Assembly: GCA_031551045.1 (NCBI GenBank)
Contig: JAVBOD010000063.1
Location: 1 to 16,140 of the forward strand
Direction: 5' to 3'
Length of the DNA: 16,140 bases
Source: JAVBOD01 sp031551045
Lineage (GTDB): Bacteria > Bacteroidota > Bacteroidia > Bacteroidales > UBA932
Below the pieces are notes generated by a model. That model saw only the letters and a list, made by a program, of their open reading frames with translations. It had not been told where the DNA came from and searched no databases. The first letter of the stretch is position 1. Each line of letters opens with the position of its first letter. A program made the translations under genes and the position numbers. Positions 8,307 to 15,551 of the stretch are shown in pieces.

Positions 8307-9581
8307 TTATTTACAATAATAATCTAAAGCGTCGCTAATGGCTTTCTGGCATACCGGACAGAAGGCTTTCGCCGAATTACTTTTCATAAAACAATTATAA
8401 ACCGGCCGATAGATGCCTTTTGCCATGTATCCGCCACCTTCGAACAGGCCTACAACACCGTCGTACTTTTCTTCATTCGCCGTAGGAACGGGCGTTCCCG
8501 GCTTAATCATATTTTTCCACTTGCTCTCAAAGTTCACGTTGGTAGTGATATTCGGTTCCCAGGGCTCTACTTTCAAATTGTAAAAATCTTCGTAAGCCAC
8601 ATCGGAGGTATAGTATTCATCGCCCAATCCGGCGAACGAGTGGCCGAATTCATGCACAAACACGGTTGCCGAGAGTTCATTATCGACCGTTCCCATACCA
8701 TAAAAATTATAGATTCCGCCGCCACCGTATTGTGATGAATTGACCAAAATAAATACCGCATCGGCCGGCGTGTTCCATACAGCTTCAGCAACTTTCGTTT
8801 GCTCGCCGGTGGTCAAGTAACGATCGATGTCAAACGTATAGTAGGCAGCATCAAAAGCCGTGGATTTCCAACTGTCTTTATGCGGAAAATCGGGCCCCGA
8901 CTCGGCCGAAACCGATTCTACCGCCCAAATATTTATATCGTTTTTACGAGAAGTGTAAGGTTCAAATGTGAATAAATTATCGGCCATACGTTTTGCATCG
9001 GCACGGAATTTTTCCATTTCGCCGGCACGGTAACCTTCGGCCACAAACACTAAATCCAGTTTTCCGGAAGGCTCCCCGTTGTTCAATATTTGCGTTACGG
9101 CAAAGTTATTCGGTGCATCGCGGGTAATGTGTTTGCTTTGGGGGTCAACTTGCATGTTGAATAAGCACGCAAATTTTCCGGTCGCCTTTTCCCGTTCATG
9201 AATTTCTATTTTCATCTCGTCTTTCGGGAAAGGAATATGCAACGATACAGGATAAGCCCTATCGACTTTCTTTGCCTCCCCGGTGGTACGCCATTCTTGA
9301 AACAGCGTACTGAATCCTTGCGTGTAAATCAGTTTCCCGTTTTTCGCATAAACTTTCAATTGGTATTCCCCATAGTTGAAAGGAGCTATTAAATGTTCGC
9401 GTGTGCCGCCCCAGATGGGTTCTTCGTGCATAGCCGCATAATATACGTGCTGTGTTGTTGCATTGCCGGCAAACACAAAATCAATCCGCAAGCGTTTGGT
9501 CTCAAAATAGTCATCGAAATGCTGTGCTGTTGCTGCATTAACGAGAAAAAACAAGGCTGAGAAGAAAATTATTTTTTTCAT
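8307..9581 (-). CDS. Secreted M64-family metallopeptidase (IgA peptidase M64-like)
   Basis: Exported zinc peptidase of 424 residues. The signal peptide MKKIIFFSALFFLVNAATA ends in a good cleavage site before QH (about 19/20). An N-terminal beta-sandwich-like region (about 22-150) corresponds to the M64 N-terminal domain. The catalytic domain has HEFGHSFAGLGDE at 310-322: His310 and His314 are zinc ligands, Glu311 is the general base, and a ligand is expected from Asp321/Glu322. Cysteines cluster at the C-terminus (Cys397, 408, 411, 423). M64 is named after a Clostridium ramosum IgA protease, but the Bacteroidota members are largely uncharacterised, so IgA cleavage should not be assumed. No type IX sorting domain and no lipobox are visible. 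It lies 14 bases after purB and 8 before yjjG in one transcript direction. Confidence 0.88.
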   Translation of the reverse strand: MKKIIFFSALFFLVNAATAQHFDDYFETKRLRIDFVFAGNATTQHVYYAAMHEEPIWGGTREHLIAPFNYGEYQLKVYAKNGKLIYTQGFSTLFQEWRTTGEAKKVDRAYPVSLHIPFPKDEMKIEIHEREKATGKFACLFNMQVDPQSKHITRDAPNNFAVTQILNNGEPSGKLDLVFVAEGYRAGEMEKFRADAKRMADNLFTFEPYTSRKNDINIWAVESVSAESGPDFPHKDSWKSTAFDAAYYTFDIDRYLTTGEQTKVAEAVWNTPADAVFILVNSSQYGGGGIYNFYGMGTVDNELSATVFVHEFGHSFAGLGDEYYTSDVAYEDFYNLKVEPWEPNITTNVNFESKWKNMIKPGTPVPTANEEKYDGVVGLFEGGGYMAKGIYRPVYNCFMKSNSAKAFCPVCQKAISDALDYYCK

Positions 9582-9595
9582 ATCATGCGTAAAAA

Positions 9596-10942
9596 TTAAA
9601 TGCCCGTGTATGTTTGCGGCGACAATGCCAACAATTCTTTTTTCACCCTGTCGTTCACCTGTAATGTTTGTATGAAATTCTGCATGCTTTTTTTCGTAAT
9701 CGCTTCGTTGGTGCGAGTCAGCGCTTTCAGCGCCTCGTAAGGATTCGGATAACCTTCGCGCCGCAAAATAGTTTGAATACCTTCGGCTACCACGGCCCAG
9801 TTATCTTCCAAATCGGCCTCGATAGCCGCCGGATTAATGATGAGTTTATCCAAGCCTTTCAAGATAGATTTTACAGCTAAAATTCCATGCGCGAAAGGCA
9901 TGCCTACGTTCCGCAACACGGTAGAATCGGTTAAATCGCGTTGTAAACGCGACACGGGCAATTTCGCCGCCAGATGTTCGCAAAGGGCATTAGCAATACC
10001 CAAGTTCCCTTCGGCATTTTCGAAATCAATCGGATTTACTTTGTGCGGCATAGCCGAAGAACCTACTTCGCCCACTTTGATTTTTTGTTTGAAATATTCC
10101 ATCGAGACATAGGTCCACACATCGCGGCACAAGTCTAACAAAATAGTGTGGATACGTTTCATCCCATCAAACAATGCCGCCAAGTTGTCGTAATGTTCGA
10201 TTTGCGTGGTGTACTGCGAGCGTGACAAACCAAGAATATCCTCTACAAAATTATCGGCAAAGGCCGCCCAATCAATCGCCGGATAAGCCGCAGCATGAGC
10301 GTTGAAATTACCGGTAGCGCCTCCGAATTTTGCCGAATAAGGCACTTGTGTCAACTGGTCGATTTGTTCTTCCAAGCGCTCCACAAACACCATCATTTCT
10401 TTTCCCAAACGGGTAGGTGACGCCGGTTGTCCGTGCGTACGCGCCAGCATCGGCACTTCTTTCCAGTCCTGTGCAAAATCACTCAATCGCGCCGTCAAGT
10501 CATTCACCATCGGCAAATAAACATCTAACAAAGCATCGCGCAAACTCAATGGTACCGCCGTGTTATTAATATCTTGCGAGGTCAAGCCGAAGTGAATAAA
10601 TTCGCGATAAGCTTGCAAATCCAATTTTTCAAACGATTCTTTCAAAAAATATTCTACTGCTTTTACATCGTGATTCGTGGTTTTCTCAATATCCTTAATG
10701 GCTTGCGCCTGTTCCAGCGTAAAATTTTCGTACAAAGCACGCAATGCGGCGTAACATGATTTATCGACGCCGGATAGTTGCGGCAAGGGTATTTCACACA
10801 AGGCTATAAAATATTCTACTTCCACCATCACACGGTAACGTATAAGCGCATATTCCGAAAAATAACCGGAAAACACCTCGGTTTGCGCACGGTAGCGTCC
10901 ATCAATGGGAGAAATAGCTGTAAGAGCGGTTAAAGGCATCAT
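9596..10942 (-). CDS. purB: Adenylosuccinate lyase
   Basis: Fumarase/aspartase-superfamily enzyme acting twice in purine synthesis: SAICAR to AICAR plus fumarate, and adenylosuccinate to AMP plus fumarate. From the ATG at 10942 it has 448 residues; an adjacent ATG at 10939 is equally possible. A TTG three codons further upstream (10951) is less likely because the family starts directly with LTAISPIDGRY. Visible motifs are TTNHDVKA (88-95), TSQDINNT (121-128), RTHGQPASPT (168-177, with the catalytic His) and the flexible signature loop GSSAMPHKVNP (294-304) with the catalytic Ser. It leads a minus-strand run with the M64 peptidase and the HAD gene and is divergent from the GroES-like gene. Confidence 0.97.
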   Translation of the reverse strand: MMPLTALTAISPIDGRYRAQTEVFSGYFSEYALIRYRVMVEVEYFIALCEIPLPQLSGVDKSCYAALRALYENFTLEQAQAIKDIEKTTNHDVKAVEYFLKESFEKLDLQAYREFIHFGLTSQDINNTAVPLSLRDALLDVYLPMVNDLTARLSDFAQDWKEVPMLARTHGQPASPTRLGKEMMVFVERLEEQIDQLTQVPYSAKFGGATGNFNAHAAAYPAIDWAAFADNFVEDILGLSRSQYTTQIEHYDNLAALFDGMKRIHTILLDLCRDVWTYVSMEYFKQKIKVGEVGSSAMPHKVNPIDFENAEGNLGIANALCEHLAAKLPVSRLQRDLTDSTVLRNVGMPFAHGILAVKSILKGLDKLIINPAAIEADLEDNWAVVAEGIQTILRREGYPNPYEALKALTRTNEAITKKSMQNFIQTLQVNDRVKKELLALSPQTYTGI

Positions 10943-10995
10943 ATAGTTCAATAAAATTTAATGAGTAATAACCCTAACGGGATTTTATAAGGTTA

Positions 10996-11003
10996 CAAAT
11001 ATA
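10996..11003 (-). promoter_or_regulatory. -7 element for purB
   Basis: On the minus strand TATATTTG fits TAnnTTTG exactly, 53 bases before the purB ATG at 10942. A -33 TTTG is not obvious at the expected distance. It shares the 122-base divergent region with the promoter of the GroES-like gene. Confidence 0.5.
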
Positions 11004-11039
11004 CGTTTTTCCACGTACATTTACTATGATTATTTTTTT

Positions 11040-11047
11040 TATTTTTG
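11040..11047 (+). promoter_or_regulatory. -7 element for the GroES-like gene
   Basis: TATTTTTG matches TAnnTTTG and lies 17 bases before the ATG at 11065. It falls inside the longer open frame that begins at 11026, which argues that the 11026 ATG is not used. The -33 region is T-rich but without a clear TTTG. Confidence 0.5.
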
Positions 11048-11064
11048 TAAAAAAATATTACGAC

Positions 11065-11448
11065 ATGACTATTTCTATTGATACCGAACAGTTAAAGGAC
11101 GTGCTGCTGATAGGCGACCGCGTACTTATTAAACCGCGTACCGGACAGGAGAAAACAAAATCGGGTTTATTACTGCCGCCGTCCGTACAGGAAAATGAAC
11201 CGATAAAAAGCGGATATGTTATTAAAGCCGGCCCCGGCTATCCGATTCCGGCGATAAACGAAATAGACGAACCGTGGAAGGAAACCCGTGATAGTGTTAA
11301 ATATGTTCCGCTACAATCACAAGAAGGTGATTTGGCGGTATTTCTACAAAACAGCGGTTGGGAAATTCGTTTTAATGAAGAGATTTACTACATCGTCCCC
11401 CACTCGGCCATTCTTATGCTGATACGCAACGAAAATTTATTTAAGTGA
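11065..11448 (+). CDS. GroES-like co-chaperonin paralogue
   Basis: A 127-residue protein with the GroES (Cpn10) fold signature near its start: LIGDRVLIKPRTGQEKTKSG (15-34) followed by GLLLPP in the place of the mobile loop, and a late GDLAVFLQNSGWEI (88-101) with EIYYIVPHSAILMLI as the final strand. Canonical GroES is about 95 residues. This one has an extra N-terminal segment and an insertion around residues 58-84. No groEL lies next to it, so it is probably a paralogue of the normal groES, of a kind I recall from other Bacteroidota. The start at 11065 is preferred because the 11026 ATG overlaps the -7 box and would add an unlikely Phe/Ile-rich extension. Whether it binds GroEL is unknown. 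Confidence 0.8.
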   Translation: MTISIDTEQLKDVLLIGDRVLIKPRTGQEKTKSGLLLPPSVQENEPIKSGYVIKAGPGYPIPAINEIDEPWKETRDSVKYVPLQSQEGDLAVFLQNSGWEIRFNEEIYYIVPHSAILMLIRNENLFK

Positions 11449-11459
11449 AGGATTAAATT

Positions 11460-11479
11460 TCATTCTTTTCCCAGAATGA
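11460..11479. repeat. Short hairpin between convergent genes, relic of the REP-like repeat
   Basis: TCATTCT (11460-11466) and AGAATGA (11473-11479) form a 7-bp stem with a 6-base loop in the 41-base gap between the GroES-like gene and the HhH gene. The right side, CAGAATGACCGCCGGG, resembles the outer arm and flank of the repeat at 1806-1905 (CAGAATGACCAACGGG). A GGGTTTT follows the stem, so it could act as a terminator for the plus-strand gene. Confidence 0.5.
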
Positions 11480-11489
11480 CCGCCGGGTT

Positions 11490-12413
11490 TTATTCTTCCA
11501 CATAGCCTGCCAATTTCTCAGCTTGTGTTTTTTGGAGGATGTTATTAACAAGCAAATCATCCAGCGTGCAGCGGGCGTTGTTTTTACGAAACAATAAAAT
11601 GCCACGCGCGGCATATGCGCCAATGTACGGATGGTCTTTCAAGGTTTTCTCATCGGCGTTTTTCAAGTTGATTTTACGCACCAGGCTTTGGTCAACAGAT
11701 AATTGATTGCGCAACGATTGTAAGCGTTCTTCGTTCATACCGCGAATTTCCAGCAATTGTTCCAGATGCGTGAAACCGCCCAGCCGCGTGCGCAGTTCTA
11801 CAATCGCTTTTGCAGAATAGCTACCGATGCCGCGTACAGCCTTCAGTGTTGAAGTGTCGGCCAGATTCAATTCAACAATGCTCGTTATTTTTACCGGCTC
11901 TTCCTTTTTCGTAGAAGCTTCCGCAGTTACTGTATTATCAAGTGAAATTGCAATATATGGTTTCAGGCGCGAAAACATTTTTTCGTCCACCACATATACT
12001 TTCGCAAAATCGTCCGGAGAGCGAAACTTTGCGCCTCTTGCACGATAGCGAATAATGGCCGATGCCTGCTTGGCCGAAAATCCCAATTGAACAAAAGTAA
12101 CCGAATCGGCGGCATTCGGGTCGAATGAAAATAGTGCGACTTCGGCATTCCGCTTATCAGTATATTTTCCGTGTCCGGCAAGCAGTTGTTGTGATGGTTT
12201 ATTCTCCGCATCCATCGTTCCCTCCTGCCTATTCAGGCTATCAATGCGGCGGATGTATTCCGTCAATGCGGCATAATCAGGCGTTGCCGGAGCAGGCTTC
12301 AATAAAGGATAAAACAAGACGGATGCGACTAAGACAACAAGTACGGCCAAGCCTATGCGCTCGCCCCGCGAAAACGACAACAAGGTTTTTACCGTATGAC
12401 GAAACAGTTTCAT
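11490..12413 (-). CDS. Membrane-anchored triple helix-hairpin-helix (ComEA-like) protein
   Basis: A 307-residue protein with a short basic N-terminus, one membrane segment (about 19-38) and no cleavage site, so most of it probably faces the periplasm. Three helix-hairpin-helix repeats follow: about 97-156, 180-238 (LNLADTSTLKAVRGIGSYSA is the best-formed ComEA-like copy) and 247-306 (INLKNADEKTL... IGAYAAR). A charged linker at 157-175 joins the first and second. ComEA-type HhH domains bind double-stranded DNA non-specifically during transformation, so DNA binding is plausible; natural competence cannot be claimed from this gene alone. The ATG overlaps the rsmI stop by four bases (ATGA), showing it is the last gene of that operon. 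Confidence 0.82.
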   Translation of the reverse strand: MKLFRHTVKTLLSFSRGERIGLAVLVVLVASVLFYPLLKPAPATPDYAALTEYIRRIDSLNRQEGTMDAENKPSQQLLAGHGKYTDKRNAEVALFSFDPNAADSVTFVQLGFSAKQASAIIRYRARGAKFRSPDDFAKVYVVDEKMFSRLKPYIAISLDNTVTAEASTKKEEPVKITSIVELNLADTSTLKAVRGIGSYSAKAIVELRTRLGGFTHLEQLLEIRGMNEERLQSLRNQLSVDQSLVRKINLKNADEKTLKDHPYIGAYAARGILLFRKNNARCTLDDLLVNNILQKTQAEKLAGYVEE

Positions 12414-13081
12414 TGAGCGCCTGCTACTATCAAGACTATTTCACCTTTGGGTTCGGTTTGCGTGTAATGAGCCATCAGCTCTGATAGGGTTCCACGCCGG
12501 TTTTCCTCATGAATTTTTGTCAACTCGCGCGATACGCAAGCACGCCGTTCCCCGCCGAAAACTTCGGCCAGTTGTGTAAGCGTTTTTACCAGACGATAGG
12601 GCGATTCATAAAATATCATCGTGCGCTCTTCGCGGCACAACGCCGCTATGCGTGTTTGGCGTCCTTTCTTGTGCGGCAAGAAACCTTCGAAACAAAAACG
12701 GTCGCAAGGAAGCCCGGAATTTACCAAGGCAGGAACAAAAGCCGTCGCTCCCGGTAAACATTCCACTTCAACGCCGCGCTCTACACAAGTACGCACCAAT
12801 AAAAATCCCGGATCGGAAACAGCCGGTGTTCCGGCATCGCTCACCAAAGCGATGGAAGCTCCCGTCTCTATACGTTCTACAATGTTGGCTACCGTTTGAT
12901 GTTCATTAAATGCGTGATGCGATTGCAGGCGCGTGGTGATTTCATATTTTTTAAAAAGAAAAGAGGATGTTCGTGTGTCTTCCGCCAAGACCAGCTCCAC
13001 TTCCTTCAGCACACGAAGCGCCCGAAGCGTAATGTCTTCAAGATTTCCGACAGGTGTTGGAACAATGTATAATTTCGCCAT
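12410..13081 (-). CDS. rsmI: 16S rRNA (cytidine(1402)-2'-O)-methyltransferase RsmI
   Basis: SAM-dependent tetrapyrrole-methylase-fold enzyme that 2'-O-methylates C1402 in the 16S rRNA decoding centre. At 223 residues it lacks the C-terminal extension of the E. coli enzyme (about 286). Motifs are textbook: PTPVGNLEDIT (8-18), LAEDTR (32-37), SDAGTPAVSDPG (81-92, SAM loop), LPGATA (109-114), FYESPYR (157-163) and RELTKIHEE (185-193). It starts 9 bases after the coiled-coil gene and overlaps the HhH gene by four bases. The divergent tdk lies just beyond the coiled-coil gene. Confidence 0.96.
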   Translation of the reverse strand: MAKLYIVPTPVGNLEDITLRALRVLKEVELVLAEDTRTSSFLFKKYEITTRLQSHHAFNEHQTVANIVERIETGASIALVSDAGTPAVSDPGFLLVRTCVERGVEVECLPGATAFVPALVNSGLPCDRFCFEGFLPHKKGRQTRIAALCREERTMIFYESPYRLVKTLTQLAEVFGGERRACVSRELTKIHEENRRGTLSELMAHYTQTEPKGEIVLIVAGAQ

Positions 13082-13090
13082 AACAGGCTG

Positions 13091-13849
13091 CTATAAATAA
13101 CGACGGTGTACTAATAACATAAATTGTTTCACCACCTCTTTCTCCAAGTCCCATTTATCGCTAAAACGCGCCAAATAAGCCGTTGCTTCGGCCATATTTC
13201 CCAGATTATTCAACTTCTTAATCACTTCATTGAATGTGTTGGTATTGCCATCAAAGAGCTCTTTTGTAAACAAGAAACGGTCATTAATCCCCATCCCTTT
13301 TACCAAGTCTTTCAAGGGTTGTTGTTGAAGAGCGCTCGCCAAATCGTTTACCGGAACAGCCATCCCTAACATCGGCGAAGACTCTGCCGGCTTCTTTTTC
13401 TCCTCTTTCTTCGGCGCTGATTTTGCAGGCGCAGGCTCCTCCTCATCCAATTCGATAAACGAGCTGTCAGTTTCTTTTTTCGATTGCGGCGGTAATTTCG
13501 GCGCCACTACGTCTTCCTTTTCTGTGATATCATCGAAAGATGCCTCAGCAAGCTCCTCTACCGGCACCTCGCCCTTGGAATCCATAGCTGCTTGTAGCGC
13601 AGCTTCTTTTTTCTCTTCGTCGGCCAGTTCCTCTTGCAAGTGTCGATGCAATTGCTTCAAATTTTCTAAGATAGTGGCTTTTTGTTCCTCAAAACGGCGC
13701 CGCTCTTCCTGCAATAAGGCTTGCTGGCGAGTTAACTCGGCACGTTCTTCAGACAATTCTTCCTGGCTGTTTTTCAATTGCAAATCAAGCATTTTACGGG
13801 CATTTTCGAGATGCTCCAAGGCGGTTTCAATATTTTTAGTGTCTATCAT
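13091..13849 (-). CDS. Coiled-coil protein of unknown function with conserved C-terminal domain
   Basis: Not recognised as a named family. From the ATG at 13849 it has 252 residues. Residues about 3-90 are a strong coiled coil rich in Glu, Gln, Arg and Leu. Residues about 90-165 form a low-complexity acidic and Pro/Lys/Ala linker. The C-terminal 75 residues look globular and conserved, with GINDRFLFTKELFDGN (187-202) and LARFSDKWDLEKEVVKQF. There is no signal peptide or membrane segment, so it should be cytosolic. A longer frame runs to a TTG at 13879, but that codon lies inside the -7 box, so it is rejected. It leads the operon with rsmI and the HhH gene, which hints at a housekeeping role, but no function can be assigned. 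Confidence 0.8.
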   Translation of the reverse strand: MIDTKNIETALEHLENARKMLDLQLKNSQEELSEERAELTRQQALLQEERRRFEEQKATILENLKQLHRHLQEELADEEKKEAALQAAMDSKGEVPVEELAEASFDDITEKEDVVAPKLPPQSKKETDSSFIELDEEEPAPAKSAPKKEEKKKPAESSPMLGMAVPVNDLASALQQQPLKDLVKGMGINDRFLFTKELFDGNTNTFNEVIKKLNNLGNMAEATAYLARFSDKWDLEKEVVKQFMLLVHRRYL

Positions 13850-13861
13850 AGCTAATTTTTC

Positions 13862-13869
13862 TATCTTTG
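13862..13869 (+). promoter_or_regulatory. -7 element for tdk-alr-yqgE
   Basis: TATCTTTG is identical to the -7 box at 1966-1973 and lies 21 bases before the tdk ATG. The -33 region falls in the start of the divergent coiled-coil gene and is only T-rich (around 13833-13837). Confidence 0.65.
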
Positions 13870-13876
13870 TAGAGTG

Positions 13877-13884
13877 CAAATTTA
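13877..13884 (-). promoter_or_regulatory. -7 element for the coiled-coil/rsmI/HhH operon
   Basis: On the minus strand TAAATTTG fits TAnnTTTG and is 27 bases before the ATG at 13849. It sits downstream of the tdk -7 box, so the two promoters face across each other within 41 bp and cannot easily be occupied at once. Confidence 0.55.
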
Positions 13885-13890
13885 CATAAA

Positions 13891-14457
13891 ATGTTTTTAG
13901 AAAGCGTAAAAAGTTCAGGGTGGATTGAAATTATATGCGGGTCGATGTTCTCAGGGAAAACCGAAGAACTAATCCGGAGGCTCAAAAGAGCGAAATTTGC
14001 CAACCAACGGGTGGAAATTTTTAAGCCCCAGATTGATGTCCGTTATTCGGCGGACAACGTGGTTTCGCACGATGAAAACGCCATTCGCTGTACGCCGGTG
14101 GATTCGTCGGGCAATATTCTCCTGATGGCCGGCGATGTGAATGTGGTAGGAATTGACGAAGCCCAATTTTTCGATATGCATTTGGTGGACGTCTGCAATC
14201 AGTTGGCCTCGCAAGGTGTTCGCGTAGTGGTGGCAGGATTGGATATGGATTACACCGGAAAGCCGTTCGGCCCCATGCCCGCCTTAATGGCTGTGGCCGA
14301 ATACGTAACAAAAGTACACGCTATTTGCGTACATTGCGGCAACTTGGCACAACATTCGCACCGCTTAACCGATAGCGACCGTTTAGTAATGCTGGGAGAG
14401 AAAGATACGTACGAACCCTTATGCCGCCACTGTTTTAACAAAGTGAAATCAAAATGA
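13891..14457 (+). CDS. tdk: Thymidine kinase (type II, TK1-like)
   Basis: Salvage enzyme that phosphorylates thymidine to dTMP with ATP. At 188 residues it has the usual type II length. The P-loop is GSMFSGKTEE (17-26, Lys23), and the catalytic Glu90 sits in GIDEAQFF. A zinc-binding lasso domain is shown by Cys146/Cys149 (CVHC) and Cys178/Cys181 (CRHC). The substrate-binding loop region lies near GLDMDYTGKPFGPMP (116-130). The ATG at 13891 follows a good -7 box closely. Its stop overlaps the alr start as ATGA, so translation of alr is probably coupled. The gene is divergent from the rsmI operon. Confidence 0.97.
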   Translation: MFLESVKSSGWIEIICGSMFSGKTEELIRRLKRAKFANQRVEIFKPQIDVRYSADNVVSHDENAIRCTPVDSSGNILLMAGDVNVVGIDEAQFFDMHLVDVCNQLASQGVRVVVAGLDMDYTGKPFGPMPALMAVAEYVTKVHAICVHCGNLAQHSHRLTDSDRLVMLGEKDTYEPLCRHCFNKVKSK

Positions 14458-15551
14458 AGCTATCGCATTCCGTACTGGAAATAAATACCGATGCTATAAA
14501 ACACAATATCGGCGTCTTCCGCTCGCTATTAAAACCACAAACCAAATTAGTGGTAATGGTAAAAGCACGCTCCTACGGCCACGGCAATGCCGAGTTTGCC
14601 TATATGCTTCAAAACGATATCGACTATTTTGCCGTAGCATTCGACGACGAAGGCATTGAATTACGCAAAAGCGGCATCAGCAAGCCGATTATCGTATTGG
14701 CCGCCATTCCCGACAGTTTCGATAACATTATTGCCCACCGTTTGGAACCGAATATTTTCAGTTTCGACAGTTTAAAACAATTTTGTGAAGCAGCCGGAAA
14801 GGCCGGTGTTAAACACTATCCCGTGCATATTAAAATTGATACGGGAATGCACCGTTTGGGTTTCGACAAAACAGAAATCGAAGCATTGATCGAGCAAATA
14901 AAGGACAATCCGTATTTACGTATCCGGAGCGTATTCTCGCATTTGGCCGCATCGGACGAAACGCAGCACGATGCTTTTACCCGCGGACAAATCGAATTAT
15001 TTGACAGCATCAGCCATAACATACAGCAAAACCTCCCGTATCCGGTGATGCGCCATATTCTCAACACGGCCGGCATAGAACGTTTTCCCGAAGCACAATA
15101 CGATATGGTACGCTTAGGATTGGGACTCTACGGCATCAGTTTGGTGCATCAGGAAAAACTCCGCATAGCCGCCACCCTGAGCAGCCCCATCATCCAGATA
15201 AAAGAAATTCCGGCCGGCGAAACCATCGGCTATGGCCGCCATGGCCAGGTAAATTCGCCCAAACGTATTGCTACCGTTGCTATCGGTTATGCCGATGGTA
15301 TCGACCGCGAACTGGGCAACGGGAAAGGTATTTTCCGTGTAAACGGTCAACCCGCCCCGGTTATCGGTAATGTATGCATGGATATGTTGATGATCGATGT
15401 AACCGGTATTCCGGCAAAAGTAGGCGATTATGTAACAATCTTCGGAGAAGAGCCTTCGGTACTGGAACTAAGCAAAAAAATCGGCACCATTCCCTATGAG
15501 CTGATAACACGTGTTTCACAGCGTACCAAACGAGTTTTCACCCATGACTAA
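14454..15551 (+). CDS. alr: Alanine racemase
   Basis: PLP-dependent fold-type III enzyme making D-alanine for peptidoglycan, 365 residues and stand-alone. Lys37 in VMVKARSYGHG is the PLP lysine, Tyr260 in GETIGYGRHG is the opposite catalytic base, and Arg219 in MVRLGLGLYG contacts the pyridine ring nitrogen. CMDMLMIDV (308-316) and HIKIDTGMHRLGF (125-137) are also family hallmarks. The PLP motif differs from the common KADAYGHG, having Arg-Ser in place of Asp-Ala/Gly. Many Bacteroidota also carry a MurF-Alr fusion, so this may be one of two racemases. It overlaps tdk by four bases and yqgE by eight. Confidence 0.96.
   Translation: MKLSHSVLEINTDAIKHNIGVFRSLLKPQTKLVVMVKARSYGHGNAEFAYMLQNDIDYFAVAFDDEGIELRKSGISKPIIVLAAIPDSFDNIIAHRLEPNIFSFDSLKQFCEAAGKAGVKHYPVHIKIDTGMHRLGFDKTEIEALIEQIKDNPYLRIRSVFSHLAASDETQHDAFTRGQIELFDSISHNIQQNLPYPVMRHILNTAGIERFPEAQYDMVRLGLGLYGISLVHQEKLRIAATLSSPIIQIKEIPAGETIGYGRHGQVNSPKRIATVAIGYADGIDRELGNGKGIFRVNGQPAPVIGNVCMDMLMIDVTGIPAKVGDYVTIFGEEPSVLELSKKIGTIPYELITRVSQRTKRVFTHD

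Noticed and set aside
10943..10951. TTG start for purB
   Set aside because: ATG codons at 10942 and 10939 give the usual family start just before LTAISPIDGRY.
11026..11064. Longer GroES-like protein from the ATG at 11026
   Set aside because: This region contains the -7 box TATTTTTG and encodes a Phe/Ile-rich extension that looks like translated promoter DNA.
13850..13879. TTG start for the coiled-coil protein
   Set aside because: The codon overlaps the minus-strand -7 box; the ATG at 13849 is well placed.
15511..15543. GTG start for yqgE inside alr
   Set aside because: The added residues do not match the family, and the ATG at 15544 gives an 8-base overlap like the one at plsX/fabH.
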